Notes: a model not told the origin generated them from the letters alone. Positions 7,797-15,978 are shown, counted from the first letter of the stretch. The stretch is DNA of 49,808 nt from an uncultured Alphaproteobacteria bacterium (GCA_902530685.1 CACAAZ010000008.1:1-49808); one strand, 5' to 3'. Translations and numbers: made by a program.

Positions 7797-8849
7797 ATGG
7801 AAATTACAATTCTAATTTTTTTATTTGGTGGTCTTTTTTTAGGTTGGTCACTTGGCGCCAATGATGCAGCAAATGTTTTTGGAACTGCTGTTGGAACACG
7901 AATGGTTAGTTTCACAAGTGCAGCAATTATTTGTAGTGTCTTTGTTATTCTAGGTGCAATTATTAGTGGAGCAGGAACAACAGAAACTTTAGGTAAGTTA
8001 GGTGCTATTAATGCATTACCTGGTGCCTTTGCAGCATGTGTGGCTGCAGGCATATCCGTTTATTTAATGACCAAAGTTGGCTTGCCTGTTTCTACAACGC
8101 AAGCGATCGTTGGAGCAATTGTTGGTTGGAATTTATACACGGGATCTTCGACTAATCTTCAAGTTTTAATTACTATTTTAGGAACATGGATACTCTGCCC
8201 TATCATTGCAGGAGTTATTGCAATGGGTTTATTTACTTTTACAAAAAGAGTTATACTCAATAGAAAATTACATATTCTCAGACTTGATGCCTATACAAGA
8301 ACAGCTTTACTTTTAGCGGGTGCTTTTGGTGCTTATAGTTTAGGTGCAAACAATATTGCTAATGTAATGGGTGTCTTCGTACCTATATCACCGTTTACTG
8401 ATGTTACTATTGGAAATTTATTCGTCTTTTCCTCAAAAGAACAACTATTTCTGCTGGGTGGTTTAGCCATAGCTGTTGGTGTTTTTACTTACTCGAAAAG
8501 AGTTATGTTTACCGTGGGTAATGATCTCTTAAAAATGACACCAGTGGCAGCATTTATTGTTGTTATATCGCATTCTATTGTTTTATTTTTATTTGCATCC
8601 CAGGGCATAAGTGCTTTTTTACAATCTATAAATCTTCCTTCTATACCTTTGGTACCAGTATCAAGTTCCCAAGCTGTTGTTGGTGGCGTAATTGGAATTG
8701 GTCTTTTAAAAGGAGGAAAAGAGGTTCAATGGTCAATTGCAGGAAGAATTTCTTTGGGTTGGATGACGCTACCTATAATTGCAGCTTTAATTTCTTTAAT
8801 TGTTTTATTTATTCTAGAAAATATTTTTAATTTAACGGTCTCTTTTTAA
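7797..8849 (+). CDS. pit: PiT-family inorganic phosphate permease
   Basis: A 350-residue PF01384 phosphate:cation symporter. The duplicated signature is clear: GANDAANVFGTAVG near residue 20 and GANNIANVMGVFVP near residue 183. Each half also has a serine-rich loop (PVSTTQAIVGAIVG and PVSSSQAVVGGVIG). About ten membrane segments can be counted. It imports phosphate and, unavoidably, arsenate. Coupled to the DUF47 protein; the stop overlaps the convergent phosphatase gene by 4 bp. It is the only inorganic phosphate importer in the window; no pstSCAB is seen. Confidence 0.92.
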   Translation: MEITILIFLFGGLFLGWSLGANDAANVFGTAVGTRMVSFTSAAIICSVFVILGAIISGAGTTETLGKLGAINALPGAFAACVAAGISVYLMTKVGLPVSTTQAIVGAIVGWNLYTGSSTNLQVLITILGTWILCPIIAGVIAMGLFTFTKRVILNRKLHILRLDAYTRTALLLAGAFGAYSLGANNIANVMGVFVPISPFTDVTIGNLFVFSSKEQLFLLGGLAIAVGVFTYSKRVMFTVGNDLLKMTPVAAFIVVISHSIVLFLFASQGISAFLQSINLPSIPLVPVSSSQAVVGGVIGIGLLKGGKEVQWSIAGRISLGWMTLPIIAALISLIVLFILENIFNLTVSF

Positions 8850-9370
8850 TTAACTGCTCGATAAGAAAAAATAAAATCTTCCTGTATTTTAGATTCAATA
8901 GCTCCTTTTCTTCTTGATCGCACTAAATCAATAGCTTCTTGTTTTTCATAATTAAATTCAACAAGTAAAATAGCAGCTATAGTGCCAGCTCTTCCTTTTC
9001 CTCCACGACAATGTAAGACTATATTTTTACCATCTATCAATTCGTTCTTTAATAAAACTTTTGTTGTTTCCCATTTATATTTAAAATCTTTATCTGGTGC
9101 TCCCATGTCATAAATGGGTAAATGGTACCAATGTAATTTATGTTCATAAATATTTTTGACAAACAAAGTTTTATCACACAATTTTTCAAATTCGCTATCT
9201 TCAACAAAAGAAGTAATGGAACTACAATTATTATTTTTAAATATTTCTAATTCGTTTGCTAAAATTGTTTCTTCAAATAAACCATTAGAGTTAAGACCTG
9301 GGAAAGAAGTTAATATAATTTTGCCTGCAAATGACTTAGAGTCAATAAAATCATAATTGCTAAATTGCAT
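8846..9370 (-). CDS. Dual-specificity / CDKN3-like protein phosphatase
   Basis: A 174-residue cysteine phosphatase. The signature HCRGGKGRAGT (CX5R) lies near residues 122-132, and the preceding loop WYHLPIYDMGAPD supplies the usual general-acid aspartate. The shape is that of bacterial homologues of CDKN3/KAP phosphatases. The substrate is unknown. Its start codon directly abuts the stop of the PhnZ-like gene (9370/9371), so the two are one transcription unit; a link to phosphonate metabolism is suggested only by that position. Confidence 0.75.
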   Translation of the reverse strand: MQFSNYDFIDSKSFAGKIILTSFPGLNSNGLFEETILANELEIFKNNNCSSITSFVEDSEFEKLCDKTLFVKNIYEHKLHWYHLPIYDMGAPDKDFKYKWETTKVLLKNELIDGKNIVLHCRGGKGRAGTIAAILLVEFNYEKQEAIDLVRSRRKGAIESKIQEDFIFSYRAVN

Positions 9371-9946
9371 TTACGCTTTTTTAGCTAAAAAAGACTGTCT
9401 TGCTTCTTCTAAATAGGGGCGAAAATGTTCAACATCGGGAGTTTTTTTATCTAGAATTTTTGCTAAATCATCAAATCTTCTAAGTTCTACTGCCTCATCC
9501 ATAAAAGGTTTGCTGATAAACGCATCTGCTTCTTCTTTTGTGAAAGGACCACCTTGAACTTTTAACGAAAGTTTCGATGCTTCTGATAGACTATCATAAT
9601 AACCCTCTTCAACACTTGATAAATATCTTTTTGAATCAACATGTGCTCTAATTGGTAAAATAACATCCTCACCAAAATATTTTTTTAAAAAATCAGCACC
9701 TAAGTTTTCATGATGACCATCTTTTCCTTCATGAATGGGATCGCCGTCCTCATAGATAAGGTGGCCAACATCATGCAGTAATGCTGCAGCAATTGTTGGT
9801 CCTGGTAATTTATGTTTTTCAGCAAGTTCAGCACATTGGAGTGCATGCTCAAGCTGGGTCACATCCTCATTACCATATTGAATATCAGCACCTTTTGTTT
9901 TCAAAAGATCTAAGAGGTAATCTACGATATTTTCTTCCATTCTCAT
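9371..9946 (-). CDS. PhnZ-like HD-domain diiron phosphonate oxygenase
   Basis: A 191-residue HD-fold protein of the phosphonate-associated HDIG family. YGNEDVTQLEHALQ (Tyr near 24, Glu 33, His 34), LLHDVGH (His 58, Asp 59), GHHENLG and RAHVDSKRYL follow the order and approximate spacing of PhnZ metal ligands and substrate residues. PhnZ oxidatively cleaves 1-hydroxy-2-aminoethylphosphonate to glycine and phosphate. Its usual partner, the 2-oxoglutarate dioxygenase PhnY*, is not in this window, so the substrate may be supplied from elsewhere or may differ (TmpB-like). It is divergent from phnW with 88 bp between starts. An alternative ATG two codons in is possible. Confidence 0.8.
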   Translation of the reverse strand: MRMEENIVDYLLDLLKTKGADIQYGNEDVTQLEHALQCAELAEKHKLPGPTIAAALLHDVGHLIYEDGDPIHEGKDGHHENLGADFLKKYFGEDVILPIRAHVDSKRYLSSVEEGYYDSLSEASKLSLKVQGGPFTKEEADAFISKPFMDEAVELRRFDDLAKILDKKTPDVEHFRPYLEEARQSFLAKKA

Positions 9947-10034
9947 TTATAATTAACTTATTAGAAAATAAATTCAATTCCAACTTTAATAAGATTGATC
10001 AAATTTATAATAATATTTATTAAGTAAATATTTA

Positions 10035-11132
10035 ATGGATAAAAAATTATTAACCCCTGGTCCTCTCACGACATCAATGTCAACAAAAGAGGCTATGCTT
10101 CATGATTGGGGTTCGAGAGATACAAAATTTATTGATCTCAATGCATCAATTAGAGATTCCCTTGTTAAATTAATAGATGGTGAAGATAAATATCAATGTG
10201 TTCCAATGCAGGGAAGTGGAACTTTTGCTGTAGAGTCGATGGTGAGCTCTCTTACTCAAAAAGATTCTAAAATTCTGATTCTGATCAATGGTGCTTACGG
10301 ACAAAGAATGAAAAAAATGTGCACATATTTAGGGAGAGATTTTGTTGAATATGAAGTTGCTGAACATGAAGTACATGACATCAATAAAATTGAAGAATTA
10401 ATTGATAGCAATAACTTAACACACGTCTTTGCCGTATATTGTGAAACAACATCGGGTATTTTAAATCCTATTGAAGACATTGCAAAATTGGTTGAAGGGA
10501 AAAATTTATCGTTATTCATCGATGCAATGAGTGCCTTTGGTGCATTACCCTTAAGTTCTAAAACAATTACTTTTGATGCTGTAGCCGCTTCATCAAACAA
10601 ATGCTTAGAAGGTGTGCCAGGTGTTGGTTTCATTCTTGTTAAAAATGAAGTTATTCAAAATGCAAAAGGCAATAGTCACTCACTAAGTCTAGACTTATAT
10701 GATCAATGGCAAGCAATGGAAAAAAATAAACAATGGCGATTTACACCTCCAACACACGTATTAGCTGCATTCAACCAAGCTATTGAAGAACATAAAGAAC
10801 AAGGCGGTGTAGAAGGAAGAGGTAAAAGATATAAAAAAAATTGTGAAATTATTTGTAATGGAATGAAAAAGTTGGGATTTGAGCAACTACTTCCTGATAA
10901 TTTGCAAGCACCGATTATTATTACGTTTAAACAACCTAATGATCCTAAATTTAACTTTGAGAAATTTTATAATGCTCTTAGTGAAAAAGATTTTTTAATT
11001 TATCCAGGAAAACTAACAGTGGCAGAAACTTTTAGAATTGGGTGTATTGGTAATTTAAATGAACAAGACATGATGGATACAATAAAAGCTGTAAAAGAAG
11101 TTGTTACTGAGTTGGGAATAACATTAAACTAA
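10035..11132 (+). CDS. phnW: 2-aminoethylphosphonate:pyruvate aminotransferase
   Basis: A 365-residue class-V, PLP-dependent aminotransferase. The N-terminal LLTPGPLTTS and HDWGSRD are characteristic of PhnW. MQGSGTFAVE binds the cofactor phosphate, and the PLP lysine is in SSNKCLEGVPGVGF near residue 189. It converts 2-aminoethylphosphonate and pyruvate to phosphonoacetaldehyde and alanine. The products of phnY and phnA (17370-20050) carry the aldehyde on to acetate and phosphate. It is the first gene of a plus-strand operon with the AllA-like cupin (7 bp gap) and the phosphodiesterase. Confidence 0.92.
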   Translation: MDKKLLTPGPLTTSMSTKEAMLHDWGSRDTKFIDLNASIRDSLVKLIDGEDKYQCVPMQGSGTFAVESMVSSLTQKDSKILILINGAYGQRMKKMCTYLGRDFVEYEVAEHEVHDINKIEELIDSNNLTHVFAVYCETTSGILNPIEDIAKLVEGKNLSLFIDAMSAFGALPLSSKTITFDAVAASSNKCLEGVPGVGFILVKNEVIQNAKGNSHSLSLDLYDQWQAMEKNKQWRFTPPTHVLAAFNQAIEEHKEQGGVEGRGKRYKKNCEIICNGMKKLGFEQLLPDNLQAPIIITFKQPNDPKFNFEKFYNALSEKDFLIYPGKLTVAETFRIGCIGNLNEQDMMDTIKAVKEVVTELGITLN

Positions 11133-11139
11133 CAAAACA

Positions 11140-11772
11140 ATGACAAAAGAAATTGAAATACCTTTAGTTAAAGCAACAAATGAAAATCTTAAAGGATATG
11201 GGTATTTAATCGATAGTTTTGAAAATAGTGATATTGAAATTGTTACTTGGCCAAAACAAGGATGGCGTGACATAGAAGAGGGAACTGGTAATGAAGGTGG
11301 AACTACCGAAGGTTCTTTTGATACCTGGTGGCAAGGTGACGTGCTTTATGGGCAAAATAATGCTGTTCAACATAAGAGCGATTATGAAGTAGATGGAAAA
11401 TATATACTGGGTTATGCCAATAATCCTGATCAAGAATTACAAAAAGATAAATATTCAGATCCAACAAAAATTTTTTTATGGCATGCAAATTATCATCCTG
11501 ATGGAGGTCAGCTTTTCTTTCCTGAAGAAAATAAACCATTTATTTGTCCTTTAGCCTTACCTACAGACGACATTGAACCAGAACATTTTAAAGCATTTTA
11601 TTGTGACGGATCAAAAGGTTTGTATATTCATCCAAATATTTGGCATGAAGGTGTGTTTCCAGTTACAGAAAAACAATCGTTTCAAGGAAAACAAGGTAAA
11701 GTACATGCAAGAGTTAGCATCGACTTAAAAGAGGAATTTAATAAGTATATTTATTTTAAAACTGCGATCTAA
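11140..11772 (+). CDS. Ureidoglycolate lyase (AllA)-like cupin, unknown substrate
   Basis: A 210-residue protein matching the AllA-like cupin family. GGQLFFPEENKPF and the C-terminal GLYIHPNIWHEGVFP, followed by KVHARVSIDL, correspond to the AllA motifs that frame the active site. Classical AllA splits ureidoglycolate to glyoxylate and urea, about 160-170 residues long; this protein has an extra ~40 acidic residues in the first half and no allantoin genes around it. It sits 7 bp behind phnW and before a phosphodiesterase, so a role in processing a phosphonate-derived organic moiety is more likely than purine catabolism. The function is not established. Confidence 0.6.
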   Translation: MTKEIEIPLVKATNENLKGYGYLIDSFENSDIEIVTWPKQGWRDIEEGTGNEGGTTEGSFDTWWQGDVLYGQNNAVQHKSDYEVDGKYILGYANNPDQELQKDKYSDPTKIFLWHANYHPDGGQLFFPEENKPFICPLALPTDDIEPEHFKAFYCDGSKGLYIHPNIWHEGVFPVTEKQSFQGKQGKVHARVSIDLKEEFNKYIYFKTAI

Positions 11773-11792
11773 TTATAAATTTATATTTAATA

Positions 11793-12581
11793 ATGAAAAT
11801 TATTCACCTTTCAGACCCTCATATTTATATAGATAAGATTCATGGCATAGATCCTGTCAGTAAATTTAAAAAAGCATTAACTCATATAAAAAATAATCAT
11901 GGTGATGCAGATTTATTTGCCATCACTGGTGATATTACAGACTTAGGTGATAAAGATTCTTATCAGTTATTTTTAAAAATAATTGATGAAGCAGGTCTGC
12001 CGAAGAATTTAAATCCTCAACTAATTATAGGTAATCATGATAACAGAGATGAATTTAAAATAAACTTTCCTAATATTGAAACCGATCCAAATGGATTTAT
12101 TCAATACTTTAAGGATATAGATAATAAACGTTTAATTTTTATAGATACTAATCTGATTAACACTCACCAAGGACATTATTGTGAAGAGAGGCAAGAATGG
12201 TTAAATAATATTTTAAGTAAGACTAATACGGATACGTACATCTTTATGCATCATAATCCACTGGCATTAGTAAAAGAGGAAAGTGATGGAATAGGATTAC
12301 AACAAAAAAAAGAGTTTCAACAAATTTTAACTAAAAATAATAATATAATAAAACATATTTTTTTTGGTCATCAACACATTACAAGTTCTGGCTCTTATTG
12401 TGGTATTACTTTTTCCTCCCCAAGAAGTACTTGGTCTCCTCTAATACCTAACTTCTCAAATGAATATCGTTTAGGAACGGCTAATACAGATACAAATTAT
12501 AATGTTGCAATAATTCGATCTGACGCCTTAATTATTCATACAGAGGATTTTTTAAAAACAGAAGTTAATTGGTTTAAATAA
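11793..12581 (+). CDS. GpdQ/CpdA-like calcineurin-type phosphodiesterase
   Basis: A 262-residue class-III metallophosphoesterase. The full metal-ligand set is present: LSDPHI (residues 6-11), TGDITDLGD (~49-57), GNHDNR (~80), FMHHNP (~152) and FGHQH (~195). The layout is that of GpdQ/CpdA enzymes, which hydrolyse glycerophosphodiesters or cyclic nucleotides. As the last gene of the phnW operon, and opposite a Ugp-type glycerophosphodiester importer, it could release the alcohol from an imported phosphonate ester before PhnW acts. It converges with the methyltransferase gene, with only 4 bp between stops. Confidence 0.8.
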   Translation: MKIIHLSDPHIYIDKIHGIDPVSKFKKALTHIKNNHGDADLFAITGDITDLGDKDSYQLFLKIIDEAGLPKNLNPQLIIGNHDNRDEFKINFPNIETDPNGFIQYFKDIDNKRLIFIDTNLINTHQGHYCEERQEWLNNILSKTNTDTYIFMHHNPLALVKEESDGIGLQQKKEFQQILTKNNNIIKHIFFGHQHITSSGSYCGITFSSPRSTWSPLIPNFSNEYRLGTANTDTNYNVAIIRSDALIIHTEDFLKTEVNWFK

Positions 12582-12585
12582 AAAA

Positions 12586-13692
12586 TTATTTTTTTTCGAT
12601 TACAAATATTTCATTGTTAAAATAAAGGCCTTTATTTTTAGCAACAATATTTTGAACTACTTTTTCGTAATTTTTTGTTTTTTCTACCTTCATTACTTTA
12701 TCATCATCCATTTGATTGACATATATGGAAGCATTCCAAGCAGAAAAAACTAATGATGTAGCTATGCCTCCACTGATTTCTGTTGGTAGAGCTCTCAATT
12801 TACATTTAATAATTCTTTTTTCTCCAAAAGATAAACTACTTAATATATCTTTATCTAAATTTTTCTTAAGATAAGAAATGATACTATTTCCAAGAGAAGG
12901 AAAAGGGTCCTCTTTTGGCCAAATTTTACGAATTATTTCATTAGCAGGATCTTTTCCTGAAGCATGAATAGTTAATAATTTCCCTTTTGATTTTAACGCT
13001 CGAATCATTGGTTCGATGACATATTTTGATTTCTTTTCTGCTGAAATTCTTGAACGATAAGGCTGTGAAGCAATAATAAGATCAAATTTATTATCTGATT
13101 TTTTTTTGGTAGGAATTAATTCATTAACATTAAATTCTTGATCTTCACGGTAAATAACCATGACTGAAGGCTCCTTATAAGTATGGTTACCTGACTTTTT
13201 ATTAATTTCTATATTCCATTTTTTTTCTAAAAATTCATTTTGTTTTCTTAATTGTTGGGCAAATTCAAGAGAGGTGTCACCTTTTAATTTAATAATATTC
13301 CAATTAATTTTTTTCTGTTTAACGTCATTTTTTGATTTTAGGTTTGCGGCTTCAGCGTAGTGTAGATTTGAAATGACAAAAACAGTATTCTTATGTTCAA
13401 CAAACCTATCGGGTAATTTTTCTAGACCTAATCTTACATCTTCTATGCTTATTTCTTTTGTGCAAACTAATAAAGGTACGTTAGGCCTGGCCTCGTGGCA
13501 CTGACGCATAACATTCATAAGTAAGGAACCATCACCCATACCAGCATCAAATATTTTTATGCCAGGTTTTTGAGGTTTAATTTTATTTACGTGAGGGCGT
13601 ATCGCATCGGCAATTTGATTTTTTTCATTTGTTGTTGTGACAAATAATAAATATTTTTGTCTGTTATCATAAAACCTAAAATTTTTTTTCAT
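12586..13692 (-). CDS. SAM-dependent methyltransferase, unknown substrate
   Basis: A 368-residue class-I methyltransferase. Motif I is IKIFDAGMGDGSLLMNV near residue 43 (acidic residue, then GxGxG-like turn). The central part has FDLIIASQPYRS and a later SKGKLLTIHASG strand typical of post-I motifs. The size is large for a simple small-molecule methyltransferase, and I cannot assign the acceptor. It is the third gene of a tight operon (gaps 4 and 2 bp) after core-MetE and an iron alcohol dehydrogenase, inside the phosphonate island. Candidate acceptors are an aminophosphonate nitrogen, an alcohol or a carboxylate. Confidence 0.65.
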   Translation of the reverse strand: MKKNFRFYDNRQKYLLFVTTTNEKNQIADAIRPHVNKIKPQKPGIKIFDAGMGDGSLLMNVMRQCHEARPNVPLLVCTKEISIEDVRLGLEKLPDRFVEHKNTVFVISNLHYAEAANLKSKNDVKQKKINWNIIKLKGDTSLEFAQQLRKQNEFLEKKWNIEINKKSGNHTYKEPSVMVIYREDQEFNVNELIPTKKKSDNKFDLIIASQPYRSRISAEKKSKYVIEPMIRALKSKGKLLTIHASGKDPANEIIRKIWPKEDPFPSLGNSIISYLKKNLDKDILSSLSFGEKRIIKCKLRALPTEISGGIATSLVFSAWNASIYVNQMDDDKVMKVEKTKNYEKVVQNIVAKNKGLYFNNEIFVIEKK

Positions 13693-13694
13693 TA

Positions 13695-14807
13695 CTAATA
13701 AAGTCCCATTGATTTAGCAGAAGAGATGAAGGCTTCTTTATTGCCAATAAAGTTTTTACCTCGTTCCCCTAAAAACGCATCATCTACTATATTATTCCAT
13801 TCTTGAACAGGAACTTTTATTTCATTTAAGTTAAGAGGAACCTCTAAAGAACGCATAAATTCACTCAGATGATTTGCAGCATTCTCTAGATTATCGTTAA
13901 AAATTAATTTTAGTCTCTCCTCAGCGACACTATCAATTCCAACCATACTTTTAGTAATCATGGGTAAAGTAAATGAACAAGCAATACCATGCTGAATACC
14001 GTAATTGAGTGTCACGGGGTATGATAGATTATGCGCAATAGCAGTTTTTGTATTGGAAAACGCTAAGCCAGCATGAACGCATGCCAGTGCAATTTTTGAA
14101 CGTAATTCAATGTTTCTTAAATCTTTAGCGAGAAGTGGTAAATTTTCTAATACTAATTTTGATGCTTGTATTGCATGTGAAGCAGAAACTGGGTTTGCAT
14201 TAATATTCCAAATACTTTCCATTGAATGAGAGAGAGCGTCTAAACCTGTTGAAATGGTCAAGCCTAAAGGTTTATCAACCATAATAGATGGATCGATAAT
14301 TGCTTTTTCTGCATAAAGAGATTTATGCGCCAAAGATAATTTATTATTTTTTTCTTTATCCCATATTGTGGCCCAACACGTAAGCTCACTTGATGTTCCT
14401 GAAGTTGTAGGTATTGCAATAATCTTGATTGGATTTTCGACTCTTGGATTTTTCTTATTACGAACGAAATCTGTTAGATATTCTTGTTTATCTTTAAATG
14501 CAGCAATTGCTTTAGCTGTGTCTGTAACAGAGCCACCACCTATAGCTAAAATATAATCTACCGATTCATTGATTGAAGAAAATTTATTTTGTAGTTCTAA
14601 AATATCCTTATAATCTGGATTAGGCTGAACATCGGTCATAATGGATAAAGGTGGATTTGAAGAAGATTTTAATTCATCGCTATATTTTTTAAAAATTTCC
14701 TCTGGATGAGTGATTATGATGTAGTTCTTATTTTTAAGAGCATCATGTACTTCTGTAAATCTATTTTCTCCTAAGATAATTTCAACAGGGTTAAAATAAT
14801 TCCACAT
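13695..14807 (-). CDS. Iron-containing alcohol dehydrogenase, phosphonoacetaldehyde-reductase-like
   Basis: A 370-residue group-III metal alcohol dehydrogenase. NAD(P) binding is shown by AIGGGSVTDTAKAIAAF near residue 89. Metal ligands are in STGLDALSHSMES (Asp and His) and in IAHNLSYP with IQHGIAC (two His). The start MWNYFNPVEIILGENRF resembles PhpC/phosphonoacetaldehyde reductase-type enzymes that interconvert phosphonoacetaldehyde and 2-hydroxyethylphosphonate. Beside phnW/phnY it may feed hydroxyethylphosphonate into the pathway or act as an overflow reductase. The assignment of substrate is inferred from context. Confidence 0.75.
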   Translation of the reverse strand: MWNYFNPVEIILGENRFTEVHDALKNKNYIIITHPEEIFKKYSDELKSSSNPPLSIMTDVQPNPDYKDILELQNKFSSINESVDYILAIGGGSVTDTAKAIAAFKDKQEYLTDFVRNKKNPRVENPIKIIAIPTTSGTSSELTCWATIWDKEKNNKLSLAHKSLYAEKAIIDPSIMVDKPLGLTISTGLDALSHSMESIWNINANPVSASHAIQASKLVLENLPLLAKDLRNIELRSKIALACVHAGLAFSNTKTAIAHNLSYPVTLNYGIQHGIACSFTLPMITKSMVGIDSVAEERLKLIFNDNLENAANHLSEFMRSLEVPLNLNEIKVPVQEWNNIVDDAFLGERGKNFIGNKEAFISSAKSMGLY

Positions 14808-14811
14808 TACC

Positions 14812-15891
14812 TTAAATTGATTTTGCCGCTTTAGTTAAAATTGTCATTTTCTCAATTGCTTGTTCTCGTGTAAAGAAACCTAAACCACAATCTGGTGCGG
14901 CTATTAAACGGTGTTCATCAATATGTTCAAGTGAATCTTTGATACGAACTCTTACTTCTTCAACAGACTCCATTCTACTTTTTGCAATATCAATAAATCC
15001 AAAAATTACTTTTGTTTTAGTAAATTTTTCTAAAAGATTTAAATCATTATGCCTATGTGAATCTTCTAAAGATACTTCATCAATAGTTGAATCATCTACC
15101 AGTGATGCAATTCTATCATAAGCATCTAGATCAGCCTTTTTATACCCTTCTGAGTCTAATGAGTTAGGATAACCACAACAAATATGGCAAACGCGTTGCA
15201 CTTCTTTAGGAATACCATGCATCATTCTTTCTAAATTTTCCATACCATATGAATGAGCTTCATCGGGTTTTCTAGCAAATACTGGTTCATCAATTTGAAT
15301 ATACTGACAACCTGCATCCACAAGTGCCTTAATTTCTTTATTGAGAGCTAATGCTAAATCAAAACCAAGTTTTTTCATGTCATCATAGTAATTGTTGGCA
15401 ATTGAATCTGTAATTGTCATTGGTCCAGGTAGCGTAATTTTAACTGGGTTTTTTGTAAATTGTTGTGCACTCTTCCAGTCTAAATGCATACGTATTTCTT
15501 TACTTGAAATCGGTGCAACAATAGTTGGAAGGTCAGCTTCGAACGCACCTTGTCTTACTGACTTATGTGTAACTTCCTTAAAACTTACTCCATTTAAAAA
15601 TCGGCATTGATATAATACATAACTCTCGCGTCTGACTTCTCCATCTGTTGGAACATCAATACCCGCATTTACTTGATCAGTTATAACTTCTTTAATTGCT
15701 GCTAAAAATAGTTTTTCAGCATCTGCACCTGCAGACTCTAATGCTTTTTCATATGCGCCAGGTGACCAATTTGATAATAATCCTTTTGACGCTTTTCTCT
15801 CTTCTTCTGATTTTGTCCCTAAAAACCAATCTTGAATAGGTGTTTGTTTCGGTTTTGGATAAGCACCTATTGTAGTTGTTTTAAGAGGCAT
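14812..15891 (-). CDS. Core-MetE methyltransferase (C-terminal domain of methionine synthase)
   Basis: A 359-residue protein equivalent to the catalytic C-terminal half of cobalamin-independent methionine synthase. Zinc ligands are visible: VCHICCGYP (His and Cys), SLEDSH (Glu) and AAPDCGLGFF (Cys). The N-terminal folate-binding half of full MetE is absent, the pattern called core-MetE, whose known members take methyl groups from corrinoids rather than from methyltetrahydrofolate. Homocysteine is the expected acceptor. It is the first gene of the operon with the alcohol dehydrogenase and methyltransferase, so methionine/SAM supply for that methyltransferase is one explanation. A terminator hairpin separates it from the upstream binding-protein gene. 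Confidence 0.8.
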   Translation of the reverse strand: MPLKTTTIGAYPKPKQTPIQDWFLGTKSEEERKASKGLLSNWSPGAYEKALESAGADAEKLFLAAIKEVITDQVNAGIDVPTDGEVRRESYVLYQCRFLNGVSFKEVTHKSVRQGAFEADLPTIVAPISSKEIRMHLDWKSAQQFTKNPVKITLPGPMTITDSIANNYYDDMKKLGFDLALALNKEIKALVDAGCQYIQIDEPVFARKPDEAHSYGMENLERMMHGIPKEVQRVCHICCGYPNSLDSEGYKKADLDAYDRIASLVDDSTIDEVSLEDSHRHNDLNLLEKFTKTKVIFGFIDIAKSRMESVEEVRVRIKDSLEHIDEHRLIAAPDCGLGFFTREQAIEKMTILTKAAKSI

Positions 15892-15910
15892 CTATTTTTA
15901 CTCCCATTTA

Positions 15911-15948
15911 AATTTAAAATAAAACAGCGGCTTTTATAAAGCCGCTGT
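15911..15948 (-). terminator. Intrinsic terminator after the solute-binding protein
   Basis: ACAGCGGCTTT (15924-15934) and AAAGCCGCTGT (15938-15948) form an 11-bp perfect stem with a 3-base loop. On the minus strand it is followed by TTTTATTTT. It lies 31 bp after the stop of the solute-binding protein and before core-MetE, so it ends the abundant binding-protein transcript. Partial readthrough could still feed the operon downstream. Confidence 0.85.
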
Positions 15949-15978
15949 AATAAAAAGTTAATAATAAATAATCTCAAA

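Noticed and set aside
9781-10023. 80-residue plus-strand ORF across the phnZ-like start
   Set aside because: Antisense to the PhnZ-like gene, no recognisable domain, ends in the AT-rich promoter gap.
11206-11539. Minus-strand ORFs of 75 and 78 residues
   Set aside because: Shadows of the AllA-like cupin gene in other frames, without their own ribosome-binding site or domain.
12586-15891. Phosphonate biosynthesis operon
   Set aside because: No PEP mutase or phosphonopyruvate decarboxylase occurs in the window, and phnA/phnY/phnW are catabolic.
15892-15978. SAM riboswitch before core-MetE
   Set aside because: Only the perfect terminator hairpin is present in the 87-bp gap; no pseudoknot elements of SAM-II or SAM-V type were seen.
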